This document shows positions 37,346 through 46,884 of a stretch of 64,000 nucleotides of DNA, one piece after another; positions within the stretch are counted from its first letter, which is position 1; every line of letters begins with the position of its first letter. The position numbers were made by a program, and so were the translations under genes. Below the pieces are notes generated by a model. That model was not told the origin of the DNA. It saw only the letters and a list, made by a program, of their open reading frames with translations, and made no database searches. The stretch is from Nitrosomonas sp. (lineage in GTDB: Bacteria; Pseudomonadota; Gammaproteobacteria; Burkholderiales; Nitrosomonadaceae). Location of the stretch: NCBI GenBank assembly GCA_016710135.1, contig JADJLM010000002.1, positions 310,001 to 374,000 on the forward strand, written 5' to 3'.

Positions 37346-38650
37346 TTAGAGTACGCGGAAAGCAATAATTGCAACGATTGTTGGAGGTAGTGCTGCGATT
37401 AATAAGCCAAGTGGGTGAATTGCTTGTTCATCAAATTTACTTTTTAAGATTGAAAACCCTGCTGGATTAGGCGCATTAGCAATTACGGTTAAGCCTCCGC
37501 CAGTGACTGCGCCTGCAACTAAAGCAATTTTAAATTCTTCGCTCAACCCTTCAACCAGCGAACCCAAATACGTCAGCGCTGCATTATCTGTAATTGCTGT
37601 TAATACAGTTGCACCAAAAAATACTGCAGTGTCATCCATACCCATTAATAATGGTTGTAGCCACCATTGCTGCTGGCCTCCGAGGACAACTAACCCCCCT
37701 AAGAAAAAAGCAACTAACAGCGCTTCACGGAGAATTAGTGGGTTTTGGTAGCGCTGATAGGCGGTTGCAAACCCAAGAAAGAATAGGAATAACCCCATGA
37801 ATACGGCAGGATAATGCGCAAATAGTACAACGAGGGTTAAAAACAATATGAATTGCAATCATGAGAAATGGCATACTAGTGGTGGGCGTATCTACCTCGG
37901 TTTGTTTTATTTTAGTTAGCTCTTTGCTAAAAAGGAAAGTTACAGTTAAAGCATTGATAGTTACAGCAAGCGCTGATTTCCAACCGAAATTTGTGATCAT
38001 GAACCAGAAATCCCAGTCCCACTTACCAGCAACCATTAATACAGGAGGGGCAGCAAAAGGTGTTAATGTTCCACCGATAGAAATATTTACAAATAATACT
38101 CCAACTGTTGCATATTTGAGCTTGTTAGATATTTCTTGACTAAATAATGAATCGCGAAGCATAAGAGCGGCTAATGTCATCGCAGCAGGTTCTGTAATAA
38201 AAGAACCCAATAATGGGACAAGAGCTAGCACTAGGAAATACATTGTTGCAGTCCGGTTTATCGGTAGGAAATGCGCAGTCCACTGCACGGCCGCTGCTGT
38301 AAAGTCAAGTATTGGTTTTGTGCCAGCGATGACCATGATCACAAATACAAACATGGGTTCGGTGAAATCCCGCGAATTGAGGTACCCAACGGCTTCTGTT
38401 TTTCCACCGATCGCGAACATGAAGAGTATCAGAACCATCGCCCAGAAACCAAAACAACTTCTACCTCCCCAAGTAAATGCCATATTCCAGCATGTCGAGG
38501 TTGAATATGCGCTAAATGCTCAAAATATTTGGTTGAGAAAGTGTGAATTACTGCAAGCGCAAATAAGGAACTCGCAATGATCTGTATAAACGTTGGGTCA
38601 TTCATGTATGAAATAAATAGTTGGATAAATGAGTTTGAATCATGCAGCAA
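37346..38650 (-). CDS. Putative Na+/H+ antiporter (Na_H_antiport_3 type), two frameshifts
   Basis: A multi-spanning membrane protein of the ion-transporter superfamily, in three overlapping frames. The N-terminal part (to LLGEVEVV) joins FGFWAMVLILFMFAIGG if one T is added in the run at 38451-38454. The middle joins QFILFLTLVVLFAHYPA if one base is added near 37855. Repaired, it is about 435 residues with 11-12 helices and conserved loops FITEPAAMTLAALMLRD, GGTLTPFAAPPVLMVAGKWDWD and TDNAALTYLGSLV. These match putative Na+/H+ antiporters. The start is uncertain: only TTG 38650 is available, and the frame stays open upstream without an ATG. Two breaks in one gene could mean real decay, but both are single-base. 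Confidence 0.65.
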
Positions 38651-38881
38651 AACAACTACGAATGATAGTGCAGCTACTAGGTAACTGTAAATATTATAAC
38701 TGCACGTAACTGTTTTCTTCTTGTTTTGATTAAAGCTACCTTAATCCTGTCTTGTTTGATCTAAGCTCACGCTTGGGAACTGCCGTAATCTTATTGATTA
38801 TACAAATTTAATCGAGAAGAGCGACGTTTTAGAAAAAGATTAATGTGAATTGGTAACGTTTAGGTATTATAAGGAGAGATT

Positions 38882-40105
38882 ATGGCTACTGTTGCTGCAG
38901 GCAGTGACAAGAAAGTTAAAGAAATTAGTTTTACATGGGAAGGAAAAGATAAAAATGGAAAATTAATGAAGGGAGAAATGAGGGCAGCTGGCATTGAGGT
39001 TGTTAACTCAACTCTGCGGCGCCAAGGTATTCGTGCTACTAAAGTTGCAAAAACAAAATCGAGTGGGTCAATCGGCGATAAGGATATAACGCTGTTTACA
39101 CGACAATTAGCTACTATGATGAAATCAGGAGTTCCGCTACTGCAAGCTTTTGATATTGTCGGTAAAGGACATAGCAATCCTGCGGTAGGTAAGCTATTAA
39201 TGGATATTAAGCTCGATGTTGAAACGGGAAGTAGCTTGGCCAATGCGTTCCGAAAATATCCACTTTATTTCGATTCTTTATTCTGTAATTTAGTTGCTGC
39301 TGGTGAAGCTGCTGGTATATTGGATAGCTTACTCGATCGTTTGGCTACGTATAAAGAAAAGATTCAAGCTATAAAAGGTAAAATCAAATCTGCATTGTTT
39401 TATCCTATTTCAATCATAGTTGTTGCTTTCGTGATTACTGCTGTAATAATGATTTTTGTTATTCCGGCATTCAAAGAATTATTCCAAGTGTTCGTAGCAG
39501 ACTTGCCCGGACCTACATTGATGGTTATGGCGATTTCTGATTTTTTTGTTGACTATTGGTGGGCTATCTTTGGCGGAATTGGCGCTGGTTTTTATGGCTT
39601 TTTTTATGCCTGGAAACGGTCCATTGCAATGCAACGAGTTATGGATAAGTTAGTATTAAAACTTCCTATTTTTGGAGATGTGATTAGAAAAGCAACCGTT
39701 GCGCGGTGGTCACGAACGTTATCCACAATGTTTGCTGCAGGAGTTCCGTTGGTTGAGGCGCTTGATTCAGTAGCGGGAGCGGCCGGGAATTATGTCTATT
39801 ATGAAGCCACAAAACGTATTCAGAATGAGGTGAGTACAGGGAGTAGCTTAGTTGCTGCTATGACAGAAACGCAGGTATTCTCGAGTATGGTCTTACAAAT
39901 GGTTGCGATCGGAGAAGAAGCAGGTTCTTTAGATGCGATGTTATCCAAGGTCGCTGATTTTTTTGAGGCTGAGGTAGACAATGCGGTGGAGGCTTTATCA
40001 AGCTTGATGGAACCGATGATCATGGTTGTCCTGGGAACACTAATTGGAGGAATGGTTGTGGCGATGTATTTACCTATTTTCAAGATGGGTCAAGTTGTTG
40101 GTTAA
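38882..40105 (+). CDS. pilC: Type IV pilus inner-membrane platform protein PilC
   Basis: A 407-residue protein with two copies of the type II secretion F domain (about 72-195 and 275-397). Each opens with the same pattern: FTRQLATMMKSGVPLLQAF and WSRTLSTMFAAGVPLVEAL. Membrane helices lie near 171-193, 212-240 and 376-398. PilC organises the pilus machine in the inner membrane. AAGGAGAG precedes the ATG. It heads pilC-pilD-coaE; pilB is not next to it. Confidence 0.93.
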   Translation: MATVAAGSDKKVKEISFTWEGKDKNGKLMKGEMRAAGIEVVNSTLRRQGIRATKVAKTKSSGSIGDKDITLFTRQLATMMKSGVPLLQAFDIVGKGHSNPAVGKLLMDIKLDVETGSSLANAFRKYPLYFDSLFCNLVAAGEAAGILDSLLDRLATYKEKIQAIKGKIKSALFYPISIIVVAFVITAVIMIFVIPAFKELFQVFVADLPGPTLMVMAISDFFVDYWWAIFGGIGAGFYGFFYAWKRSIAMQRVMDKLVLKLPIFGDVIRKATVARWSRTLSTMFAAGVPLVEALDSVAGAAGNYVYYEATKRIQNEVSTGSSLVAAMTETQVFSSMVLQMVAIGEEAGSLDAMLSKVADFFEAEVDNAVEALSSLMEPMIMVVLGTLIGGMVVAMYLPIFKMGQVVG

Positions 40106-40143
40106 AATTTCTTATCCGTTTATTTTGTTAACCTTTTGATATT

Positions 40144-41004
40144 ATGGAATTTATAAACTCCCTCCAAGCGTTTCCGGAGTTATTTACAATAATCTGTGTA
40201 GTTATAGGCATTGCGGTTGGTAGTTTCTTAAATGTCGTCATTTATCGGTTACCTAAAATGATGGAACTTGCTTGGCGGCAGCAATGTGCGGAATTGAAAG
40301 GAGAGCCTGCCAAACTACTGCCAGTATTTAATCTTGTTACACCAAGATCTAATTGCCCTCAATGTGGTCACAAGATCACAATACTTGAAAATATTCCGCT
40401 TATTAGCTATTTTTTTTTAAAAGGCAGCTGTTCTCAATGTCACGAGCGTATTTCTATTCGCTACCCGATTGTCGAGTTATTAACAGGTTTAATGAGTGGT
40501 TTTGCTGCCTGGTATTATGGCTATGGTTTTATGTGTTTCGTTGCTCTTATTTTTATTTGGGCTTTGATTGCGCTTACTTTTATTGATTTTGATACCCAAC
40601 TCTTGCCTGATGCGATTACATTGCCATTGTTGTGGATTGGCCTTCTGATTAATCTAAATAATGGAATCGTTGATCTGCAATCAGCAGTTATTGGTGCTGT
40701 GGCAGGCTATCTGGTACTGTGGGTAGTCTACTGGTTTTTTAAACTGGCTACTGGTAAAGAAGGAATGGGTTATGGTGATTTTAAACTACTTGCCGCGATT
40801 GGCGCTTGGCTTGGGTGGCAGACGCTACCTCTTGTTATTTTATCCTCATCGTTTGTTGGTGGTTTAGTTGGTATTTTCCTAATTTATTTTCGTAATCAAC
40901 ATAGTGGATTAGCAATTCCTTTTGGGCCCTATCTTGCGGGTGGGGGATTAATCGCAATGTTTTGGGGAAAGCAAATTAATCATGCCTATCTTAGCTTGTT
41001 TTAG
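40144..41004 (+). CDS. pilD: Prepilin peptidase/N-methyltransferase PilD
   Basis: A 286-residue membrane aspartic protease that cleaves and methylates type IV prepilins. Present are the N-terminal GSFLNVVIYRLP motif, the zinc-binding CPQC...CSQC pairs (near 75 and 98) needed for methylation, the first catalytic aspartate in LTFIDFDTQLLPD and the second in GKEGMGYGDFKL. The length is normal. It lies 38 bases after pilC. Confidence 0.94.
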   Translation: MEFINSLQAFPELFTIICVVIGIAVGSFLNVVIYRLPKMMELAWRQQCAELKGEPAKLLPVFNLVTPRSNCPQCGHKITILENIPLISYFFLKGSCSQCHERISIRYPIVELLTGLMSGFAAWYYGYGFMCFVALIFIWALIALTFIDFDTQLLPDAITLPLLWIGLLINLNNGIVDLQSAVIGAVAGYLVLWVVYWFFKLATGKEGMGYGDFKLLAAIGAWLGWQTLPLVILSSSFVGGLVGIFLIYFRNQHSGLAIPFGPYLAGGGLIAMFWGKQINHAYLSLF

Positions 41005-41016
41005 AAGGAATCGCTC

Positions 41017-41612
41017 TTGATCGTTGGACTGACAGGCGGTATTGGTTCAGGCAAAACCAGTGTTGCTAAGATTTTTCAAGCATTCGGCATTAATATAATC
41101 GATACGGATGAAATTGCACATGAGTTAACTCAAAAGGACGGTGAAGCAATCCCTCAAATAAAGAAGATCTTTGGGGAGGAATATATTACTGATACGGGTT
41201 ACTTGGATAGAGCAAAAATGAGAGATCTTGTATTTACTGATTTATCAATGAAAAGAAGCTTGAGGAGATACTACATCCACTTATTTATAGAGATGTAGAG
41301 CGACTCATACCAACGATTAAGTCGGTATATGGTATTGTCGTTATCCCGCTGTTATTCGCGACAAGTCGCTTCTATGGGTTAATAGATCGAGTTCTTGTTG
41401 TAGATTGTCCGGAAGAATTACAGATTTTACGAACAGTCCAACGGAGTAAGCTTTCTCAGCAAGATGTTCGAATGGTGATTAAAACACAAATTTCTAGAAA
41501 AGAACGTCTAGCCATTGCTAACAATATCATTTCTAATGATCGAGATTCTGATTATTTAGTAAATCAAGTTAAGAAACTACATAATGAGTTTATTAGCCTT
41601 GCAAAAAATTGA
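41017..41612 (+). CDS. coaE: Dephospho-CoA kinase (frameshifted)
   Basis: The last enzyme of coenzyme A synthesis. Starting at TTG 41017 it reads IVGLTGGIGSGKTSVAKIF (Walker A) and DTDEIAHELT. At the A run 41251-41254 one base is missing; the other frame continues as KLEEILHPLIYRDVERLIP, then VVIPLLFA, and runs to TGA 41610-41612. The repaired protein is 198 residues, normal for CoaE. An essential gene broken this way points to a sequence error. The end overlaps cheZ by 49 bases, partly because cheZ reads past its expected stop. Confidence 0.92.
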
Positions 41613-42328
41613 AATGAGGTTAACTTGATTACAGAGCCTTTATTATAACCTAGGTTTACTAAGAAATTATCAACATCAGCTTGGCTAGAAAGAATTTCAG
41701 AATTCTTTGGGGATGTGATTGTGGGTCCGTTAAGTAAACTGTCTGCAGAACTCTTGTTATTTGTTGTTGTGGCGTTGGCAGAGACTGAATTGTCAAGTAA
41801 TACCTGTATTAATTCACTTTCAATTAGTTGCAATAAATGAAAAATTTTCTTAATTACTTGCCCGGTTAAATCTTGAAAATCTTGAGCCATAATTACAGTG
41901 AGTAAATAATTATTAGTTACTTCTGTTTGTTTAGGCACATCTTCTAAGTAAGATACAGTTTTTCTGAATAAATTACTAAATCTTATTAGGTTTTTATTTG
42001 AATGAGAGCTATTCTCGAGTTCAATTAATTCTTGCCATTCTTGAGTCAAGATAAGAGCATTATTAGATAGGTTTGATTGTATTGGTTTAATATTTTCGAT
42101 GGCCGACAGTGTTGTTTCAGCTGCCGATTGTGTTTTAGACAAAACATACTTTAATCTTTCATGGATATCCATTATTTGCTCATTAGTTTCTTGTAATCTT
42201 TTATTTTTGTCATATCCAAGTTCACAAATGTTGCTATGTAATAGTCTTGTGATTTTTCCTATTCTTTCAAGAAGCTGATTATCATCAACTGATGTTCCAG
42301 TTAGCTGAGAGTTAGTAGGATTGTTCAT
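41564..42328 (-). CDS. cheZ: Chemotaxis protein phosphatase CheZ
   Basis: A helical phosphatase that speeds dephosphorylation of CheY-P. The catalytic element DFQDLTGQVIKKI with its glutamine is intact. The C-terminal CheY-binding peptide (QADVDNFLVNLGY) is also there, but in CheZ it should be the very end. Here about 22 more residues follow; one extra T near 41647 would place a stop directly after LGL. The tail and its overlap with coaE are therefore probably artefactual. It lies 35 bases after the cheY remnant. Confidence 0.88.
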   Translation of the reverse strand: MNNPTNSQLTGTSVDDNQLLERIGKITRLLHSNICELGYDKNKRLQETNEQIMDIHERLKYVLSKTQSAAETTLSAIENIKPIQSNLSNNALILTQEWQELIELENSSHSNKNLIRFSNLFRKTVSYLEDVPKQTEVTNNYLLTVIMAQDFQDLTGQVIKKIFHLLQLIESELIQVLLDNSVSANATTTNNKSSADSLLNGPTITSPKNSEILSSQADVDNFLVNLGYNKGSVIKLTSFQFFARLINSLCSFLT

Positions 42329-42363
42329 TGCTTTGTTAAATCAATTGATAAAATAAATTTTTT

Positions 42364-42711
42364 TCACGAAGTCGCTTTATGAGCAATATTCTGAAGAATT
42401 TTATTTAATTTCTCATCTAGAGTAGCAGCAGTAAAAGGTTTAACAATATATCCATTTGCACCAGCTTGAGCAGCTGCGATTATGTTTTCTTTCTTGGCTT
42501 CAGCTGTTACCATTAGAACTGGAATTTGTTTTAGTTCTTGGTCTGCCCGTACACTTTGTAACATAGTGAGTCCGTCCATATTAGGCATGTTCCAATCAGA
42601 TACAACAAAATCAAAATTGCTTTCGCGAAGTTTTCTTAAAGCTGCAGCCCCATCTTCTGCTTCTTCTACATTAAGAAAACCGAGTTCTCTGAGAAGATTT
42701 CGTATGATCCG
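42364..42711 (-). pseudogene. cheY: CheY chemotaxis response regulator lacking its N-terminus
   Basis: The receiver domain is continuous from RIIRNLLRELGF through DFVVSDWNMPNMDGL (phosphorylation-site aspartate in SDWN), MVTAEAKKEN and the lysine of YIVKPFTAATL to the stop at 42364. Upstream the frame is closed by a TGA at 42712-42714. The first 15-20 residues, with the DD acidic pocket and the LVVDD strand, are missing, and there is no usable start. Unlike the other breaks, one base does not repair this. It is either a real short deletion or a larger assembly error. As written, it cannot make functional CheY. Confidence 0.75.
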
Positions 42712-42997
42712 TCAAAAAATTTAGAAGTAGATCATGCTTATTGATAGATATCAGAAGTCTATCCCAATTTCTGAACAGAAGTTTGGGGGTTATTTTCTCT
42801 GCTATCAACCTGTCTTCAGCAATGTGATGGATTCATAATACCTTGAATAAGAAATTTGCTTGAGTTACAAAGATCTCTCCCAATAGGCTTAAGAAGCGTA
42901 AGTTAATATAATTTTTCTGGATGCTGTATCAAGGTAAATCTAACTTGTATAATTGATAAAAAAATAATTTCATATTCAAGTAATAGGGGTAAACCTA

Positions 42998-43384
42998 ATG
43001 GTAAGGCGATTAATTAGTTCTGGCTCAACATTTGAAGAGGAAATTGGGTATTCAAGAGCTGTTGTTGAAGGAGACTGGATTTTTGTTTCAGGAACAACAG
43101 GTTTTGATTATTCAACTATGAGTATTTCAGAAGATTTACTAGAACAGGTCGAGCAATGTTTCAAAAATATTGAATTGGCATTGAAGCAAGCTGACTCAAG
43201 CTTAAAAGATGTTGTAAGGGTAACTTATGTATTGCCGGAGGTTTCTGATTTTGAGAAATGCTGGCCTATTTTTCGTAAGTATCTTGGAAATGTTCGTCCA
43301 GCAGCAATGATGGTTTCCGCAGGGCTATCAGACCCTAGGATGCGAATTGAAATTCAAATAACTGCAAGGAAACATGTTTTGTAG
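42998..43384 (+). CDS. RidA-family protein
   Basis: A 128-residue protein of the RidA/YER057c/UK114 family, trimers that deaminate reactive enamines and imines. It has GDWIFVSGTTGFD, the central VVRVTYVLPEVSDFEKCWPIFRKYL and the C-terminal RPAAMMVSAGLSDPRMRIEIQITAR containing the family arginine. It stands alone between the cheY remnant and an insertion sequence. Confidence 0.88.
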   Translation: MVRRLISSGSTFEEEIGYSRAVVEGDWIFVSGTTGFDYSTMSISEDLLEQVEQCFKNIELALKQADSSLKDVVRVTYVLPEVSDFEKCWPIFRKYLGNVRPAAMMVSAGLSDPRMRIEIQITARKHVL

Positions 43385-43485
43385 TGATAATTTGGAGAAT
43401 CAGACTACATTAAGGAAACTCTGAATAAGTCTCAAGAACTTGTAGAATATTCGGTAGATTGTAACCATTGCAAGGGGGCGCATTG

Positions 43486-44427
43486 ATGAAACAATTAGGC
43501 TTATCGATTCCATTATTTATCAAGAAACCAAAAGTAACTCGCCGGCAAAAGTTTCTCGAAGAAATGGAGCAAGTGATTTCTTGGGCAGAGTGGACAAATC
43601 CGGATCGCGCCGCACTATCCGGTAGCAGGATTAGGACGCAAGCCATTTGAGCTGGAAGCGATGCTGCGGATTCATTTGATGCAACAATGGTTTGGTTATT
43701 CAGATCCGGGCATGGAAGAAGCGTTACATGATGTGCCGATGCTGCGTGAATTTGCAGGCCTGGATGCAGGAGAAGATGCCATGCCTGATGAAACGACGAT
43801 CCTCAAGTTTCGCCACCTGCTGGAGAAGCATCACTTGGCGCAAAGCCTGTTTGCAGAAACAACTGCGCAGTTAGAGCCCAGCAGGGATTATTGCTGCGTC
43901 ATGGCATGATAGTTGACGCCACGCTGATAGCGGCCCCACCATCGACCAAGAACCGGCAACGCAAACGTGATGGCGAGATGAGTTCGACCAAGAAGGGCAA
44001 CAACTATTACTTCGGATTAAAAGCACACATAGGCGTGGATGCTGATTCTGGCCTGGTGCATAGCCTGAAATTACCACGGCCAAAGTGGCCGATGGCAACA
44101 TGATTGATGTACTGGTACATGGCGAAGAGGCGATTGTGGGTGATCGGGCTTATACTCGTAATGATCGCAATCTGGAAGCACAACGACAGCCGAAAGAGCC
44201 AGTCTGGGGTATGCCATTCAAGGGGGGGGGGAAGGGGGGGGGGAGCCGGCCGCCCTCGCGCGCGGGGGGCGGCCCGCGCCGGGGGGGGGGGGGGGGGTCG
44301 CGGTGGGGGAAGGGAAAGGTGGGGTTTCCCAACCCCTCGCCGGGGTGTTGTTTGCACAACAGCTTTATCTTTGTTTGCAGCTAATCTCTACCTTGTCCGC
44401 AAGGTGTTGATGCCAACCACGGGATAA
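43486..44427 (+). pseudogene. IS5-family transposase, multiply frameshifted
   Basis: The DDE transposase can be followed across four frames. It opens MKQLGLSIPLF, then AMLRIHLMQQWFGYSDPGMEEAL and DETTILKFRHLLE. A break near 43885 leads to HGMIVDATLIAAPPSTK and YFGLKAHIGVDADSGLVHS, and a break near 44070 to VADGNMIDVL and PVWGMPFK. After 44222 the sequence becomes G/C-only garbage; the normal C-terminus returns as AANLYLVRKVLMPTTG and stops at 44427. About 75 residues expected before that end are reduced to roughly 45 codons of unrelated sequence. No intact transposase is encoded. Confidence 0.85.
44222..44350. other. Anomalous G-homopolymer block inside the IS5 element
   Basis: This stretch holds G runs of about 10, 10 and 19 bases plus GC-only segments, in an otherwise AT-rich window. 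It sits where the IS5 transposase should code for its conserved C-terminal helix region. The flanks on both sides are normal IS5 sequence. Long open frames here are Gly/Pro/Arg-only and not credible proteins. A sequencing or consensus artefact is the best reading. Confidence 0.7.
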
Positions 44428-44582
44428 TTCCGTCCAATATCCCTGAAAATCTGCATCAGGGAACAGAAAAGTGTGTAATCTGCTAAAATTGCAGCTATCA
44501 GTCGTACAATAATGTCAATATTAACTACTTTGACGATAGCTTTGTCACTAAAACTGAAATAAGTGACTTAATCAGAGCTTCC

Positions 44583-45983
44583 TTAATAATAATCTGGTTT
44601 CGCATAATTTTCAAAGCGCGTGTATTCACCTAAGAAAGTTAGATCGACCTTTCCAATCGGGCCATTGCGTTGTTTACCAATAATAATTTCAGCGGTTCCT
44701 TTATCTTGTGTGTCAGGGTTATATACTTCATCGCGATAAATAAAAAGAATTACGTCTGCATCTTGTTCGATAGCGCCTGATTCTCTTAAGTCGGACATGA
44801 TGGGGCGTTTATTGGGTCGTTGTTCTAAACCCCGGTTTAGCTGTGATAGCGCGATCAGAGGAACCTGAAGCTCTTTAGCTAATCCTTTCAGAGAACGTGA
44901 AATTTCAGAAATTTCTGTTGCACGATTTTCATTTTGCGAGTGTGATGACATCAATTGTAAATAATCCACTACAATTAATCCCAGTTCCCCGTGTTGTCGA
45001 TAAAGTCTACGCGCACGCGCTCTTAATTCAAGAGCATTTAATGCAGCACTCTCATCAATGAAGATCGAAGCATCATTTAGTTTACCCAAAGCATGAGTTA
45101 ACCTTGGCCAATCATCATCGTCAAGTCGGCCAGTTCGTACCTTATGTTGATCAAGCCGACCAATTGAGCCAAGCATTCTTAGCGCGAGTTGAGCACCACC
45201 CATTTCCATACTGAAAATAGCTACTGGCTTACTTAGTTCTAATGCGACGTGCTCAGCAATATTCAAGGAGAAAGCTGTTTTACCCATAGAAGGCCTGCCC
45301 GCAACAATAATTAAATCACCTGGCTGGAATCCAGAGGTTTTCTGGTCTAGGTCATGAAAACCTGAAGCAATCCCGGTTACATCGCTCGGGTTTTCTTTGC
45401 TATATAAGAGCTCAATCCGCTCGACAACCTGTTTAAGTAAAGGTTGAATATAGATAAAACCTTGCTTTCCCCTAGCGCCAGCTTCAGCGATTTCGAAGAT
45501 TTTACTTTCGGCATTATCGAGTAAATCGGAAGCAGAACGTCCGGTAGGATTATAAGCAGACTCAGCAATCTGAGTGCTAACTTCAGCAAGTTTGCGCATG
45601 ATTGCGCGTTCTCGAACAATCTCTGCATAGCGGCGAATATTCGCGGCAGTCGGTGTGCTCTGTACAATTGATCCGATATAGGCCAATCCACCAATATTTT
45701 GTAATTCAGCTGAATTATCCAAAGATTCAGCTACGGTTATCACATCAGCGGGTTTACTTTGCTCGATGAGATTACAAATATGCTGATAAATCAGTTGATG
45801 ATCATGACGGTAGAAATCAGTAAGTGTGATGATATCTGCTATTTTATCCCATGCTTGGTTATCAAGCATTAAACCGCCTAGTACCGATTGCTCAGCCTCA
45901 ACTGAGTGAGGTGGGGTTTTATAAATATCTAGTAACTCATTATGCGTAATGCTGATAGGGATTGAAGATTGAGCCATAGGCAT
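44583..45983 (-). CDS. dnaB: Replicative DNA helicase DnaB
   Basis: A 466-residue hexameric helicase: N-terminal DnaG-binding domain (PPHSVEAEQSVLGGLMLDN), linker, and RecA-like motor with Walker A GRPSMGKTAFSLN, Walker B LIVVDYLQLM, LSQLNRGLEQR and the arginine-finger region KQRNGPIG. The full C-terminus (RFENYAKPDYY) is kept even though an IS5 copy lies directly behind the stop. It is downstream of rplI but separated from it by a terminator. Confidence 0.96.
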   Translation of the reverse strand: MPMAQSSIPISITHNELLDIYKTPPHSVEAEQSVLGGLMLDNQAWDKIADIITLTDFYRHDHQLIYQHICNLIEQSKPADVITVAESLDNSAELQNIGGLAYIGSIVQSTPTAANIRRYAEIVRERAIMRKLAEVSTQIAESAYNPTGRSASDLLDNAESKIFEIAEAGARGKQGFIYIQPLLKQVVERIELLYSKENPSDVTGIASGFHDLDQKTSGFQPGDLIIVAGRPSMGKTAFSLNIAEHVALELSKPVAIFSMEMGGAQLALRMLGSIGRLDQHKVRTGRLDDDDWPRLTHALGKLNDASIFIDESAALNALELRARARRLYRQHGELGLIVVDYLQLMSSHSQNENRATEISEISRSLKGLAKELQVPLIALSQLNRGLEQRPNKRPIMSDLRESGAIEQDADVILFIYRDEVYNPDTQDKGTAEIIIGKQRNGPIGKVDLTFLGEYTRFENYAKPDYY

Positions 45984-46042
45984 TCATCAAATTCAGAAAT
46001 TACTATACTAGGATGGCGTATTCTATCATTGAAGCGATAGAT

Positions 46043-46084
46043 AAAAAAAGCAAGGTCGATTTTTAGCTGATCAGCCCTGCTTTT
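46043..46084 (-). terminator. Rho-independent terminator after rplI
   Basis: On the minus strand AAAAGCAGGG pairs with CCTTGCTTTT (one G-U) around a loop of about 20 bases and is followed by a run of seven T. It ends the ribosomal-protein operon before dnaB, whose own promoter must lie in the short remaining gap, unless there is read-through. Confidence 0.7.
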
Positions 46085-46099
46085 AGAAATAAACTTTAA

Positions 46100-46555
46100 T
46101 TAGGCTGTCGTTTCGCCCAGAACCGACACTGTAATCTGCGTTAACACATCATGGTGGATTGCAATTGTGATTGGATAATCGCCAATTTGCTTAATTTGTC
46201 CTTCCGGCATGCGTATCATCGATTTCTCAACAGAGAAGCCTTGGGTTTTAAGTGATTCTAGAATATTTGAGCTTGTAACCGAACCAAACAATTTTCCATC
46301 AACACCGCTTTTTTGTGTGATTTGTAGGAGTAAGCCATTTAATTTTGCAGCAAGGGCCTGAGCAGAACCTAATTTTTCGATTTGTTTCTTTTCAAGTTCT
46401 GCCCGCTTAGTATTAAATTCTGCAATTGCACTTTCAGTTGCCCATTTTGCTTTTCCTTGTGGAATCAAATAATTGCGAGCATATCCTTTTTTTACATTAA
46501 CGATGTCACCGAGTTGGCCTAGATTAACAATTTTTTCTAACAGTATGATCTGCAT
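46100..46555 (-). CDS. rplI: 50S ribosomal protein L9
   Basis: A 151-residue L9: MQIILLEKIVNLGQLGDIVNVKKGYARNYLIP at the N-terminus (rRNA-binding domain), a long connecting helix, and the C-terminal domain with SGVDGKLFGSVTSSNI. It is the last gene of rpsF-priB-rpsR-rplI. Confidence 0.97.
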   Translation of the reverse strand: MQIILLEKIVNLGQLGDIVNVKKGYARNYLIPQGKAKWATESAIAEFNTKRAELEKKQIEKLGSAQALAAKLNGLLLQITQKSGVDGKLFGSVTSSNILESLKTQGFSVEKSMIRMPEGQIKQIGDYPITIAIHHDVLTQITVSVLGETTA

Positions 46556-46575
46556 AATCGTTTTCCTTATTGAGT

Positions 46576-46857
46576 TTAATGCTGATCGGTATAGGGCAGG
46601 AGCGCTAGAAAGCGAGCTCTTTCAATAGCAGTATTCAACTGACGTTGATAAAAGGTCTTGGTACCGGTAATACGCGCAGGAATTATTTTACCGTTCTCGT
46701 TAATAAAATCCTTTAATATATCGATATCTTTATAGTCGATTACCTTAATTCCTTCAGCTGTGAAACGACAGAACTTTTTGCGCTTGAATAAAGGGCGATT
46801 AGCCAGCTTTTCCTTTGCTTTTAGATTGTTATCTTTATTTCTAAAAAAACGAGCCAT
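46576..46857 (-). CDS. rpsR: 30S ribosomal protein S18
   Basis: A 93-residue S18: FKRKKFCRFTAEGIKVIDYKDIDIL and the conserved KIIPARITGTKTFYQRQLNTAIERARFLALLPY. It lies 20 bases upstream of rplI and 27 bases after priB. Confidence 0.97.
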   Translation of the reverse strand: MARFFRNKDNNLKAKEKLANRPLFKRKKFCRFTAEGIKVIDYKDIDILKDFINENGKIIPARITGTKTFYQRQLNTAIERARFLALLPYTDQH

Positions 46858-46884
46858 TTTTTCTTTCCTGTACTTAATAGATAA

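Larger units (their letters stand above)
43414..44582 (+). mobile_element. IS5-family insertion sequence (damaged copy)
   Basis: The ends are imperfect inverted repeats: left GGAAACTCTGAATAAGT and right (read inward) GGAAGCTCTGATTAAGT. They are flanked by a direct TTAA duplication at 43410-43413 and 44583-44586, a 4-bp target site typical of IS5. Length is 1169 bp. The right copy of TTAA supplies the stop codon of dnaB, so the element landed exactly at the end of that gene. The interior holds a transposase with several frameshifts and a G-rich stretch replacing part of its 3' coding region. Confidence 0.85.

Noticed and set aside
44007..44384. Several overlapping long open frames rich in Gly, Pro and Arg
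   Set aside because: They come from the G-run block inside the IS5 element; composition is pure low complexity and they overlap real transposase fragments.
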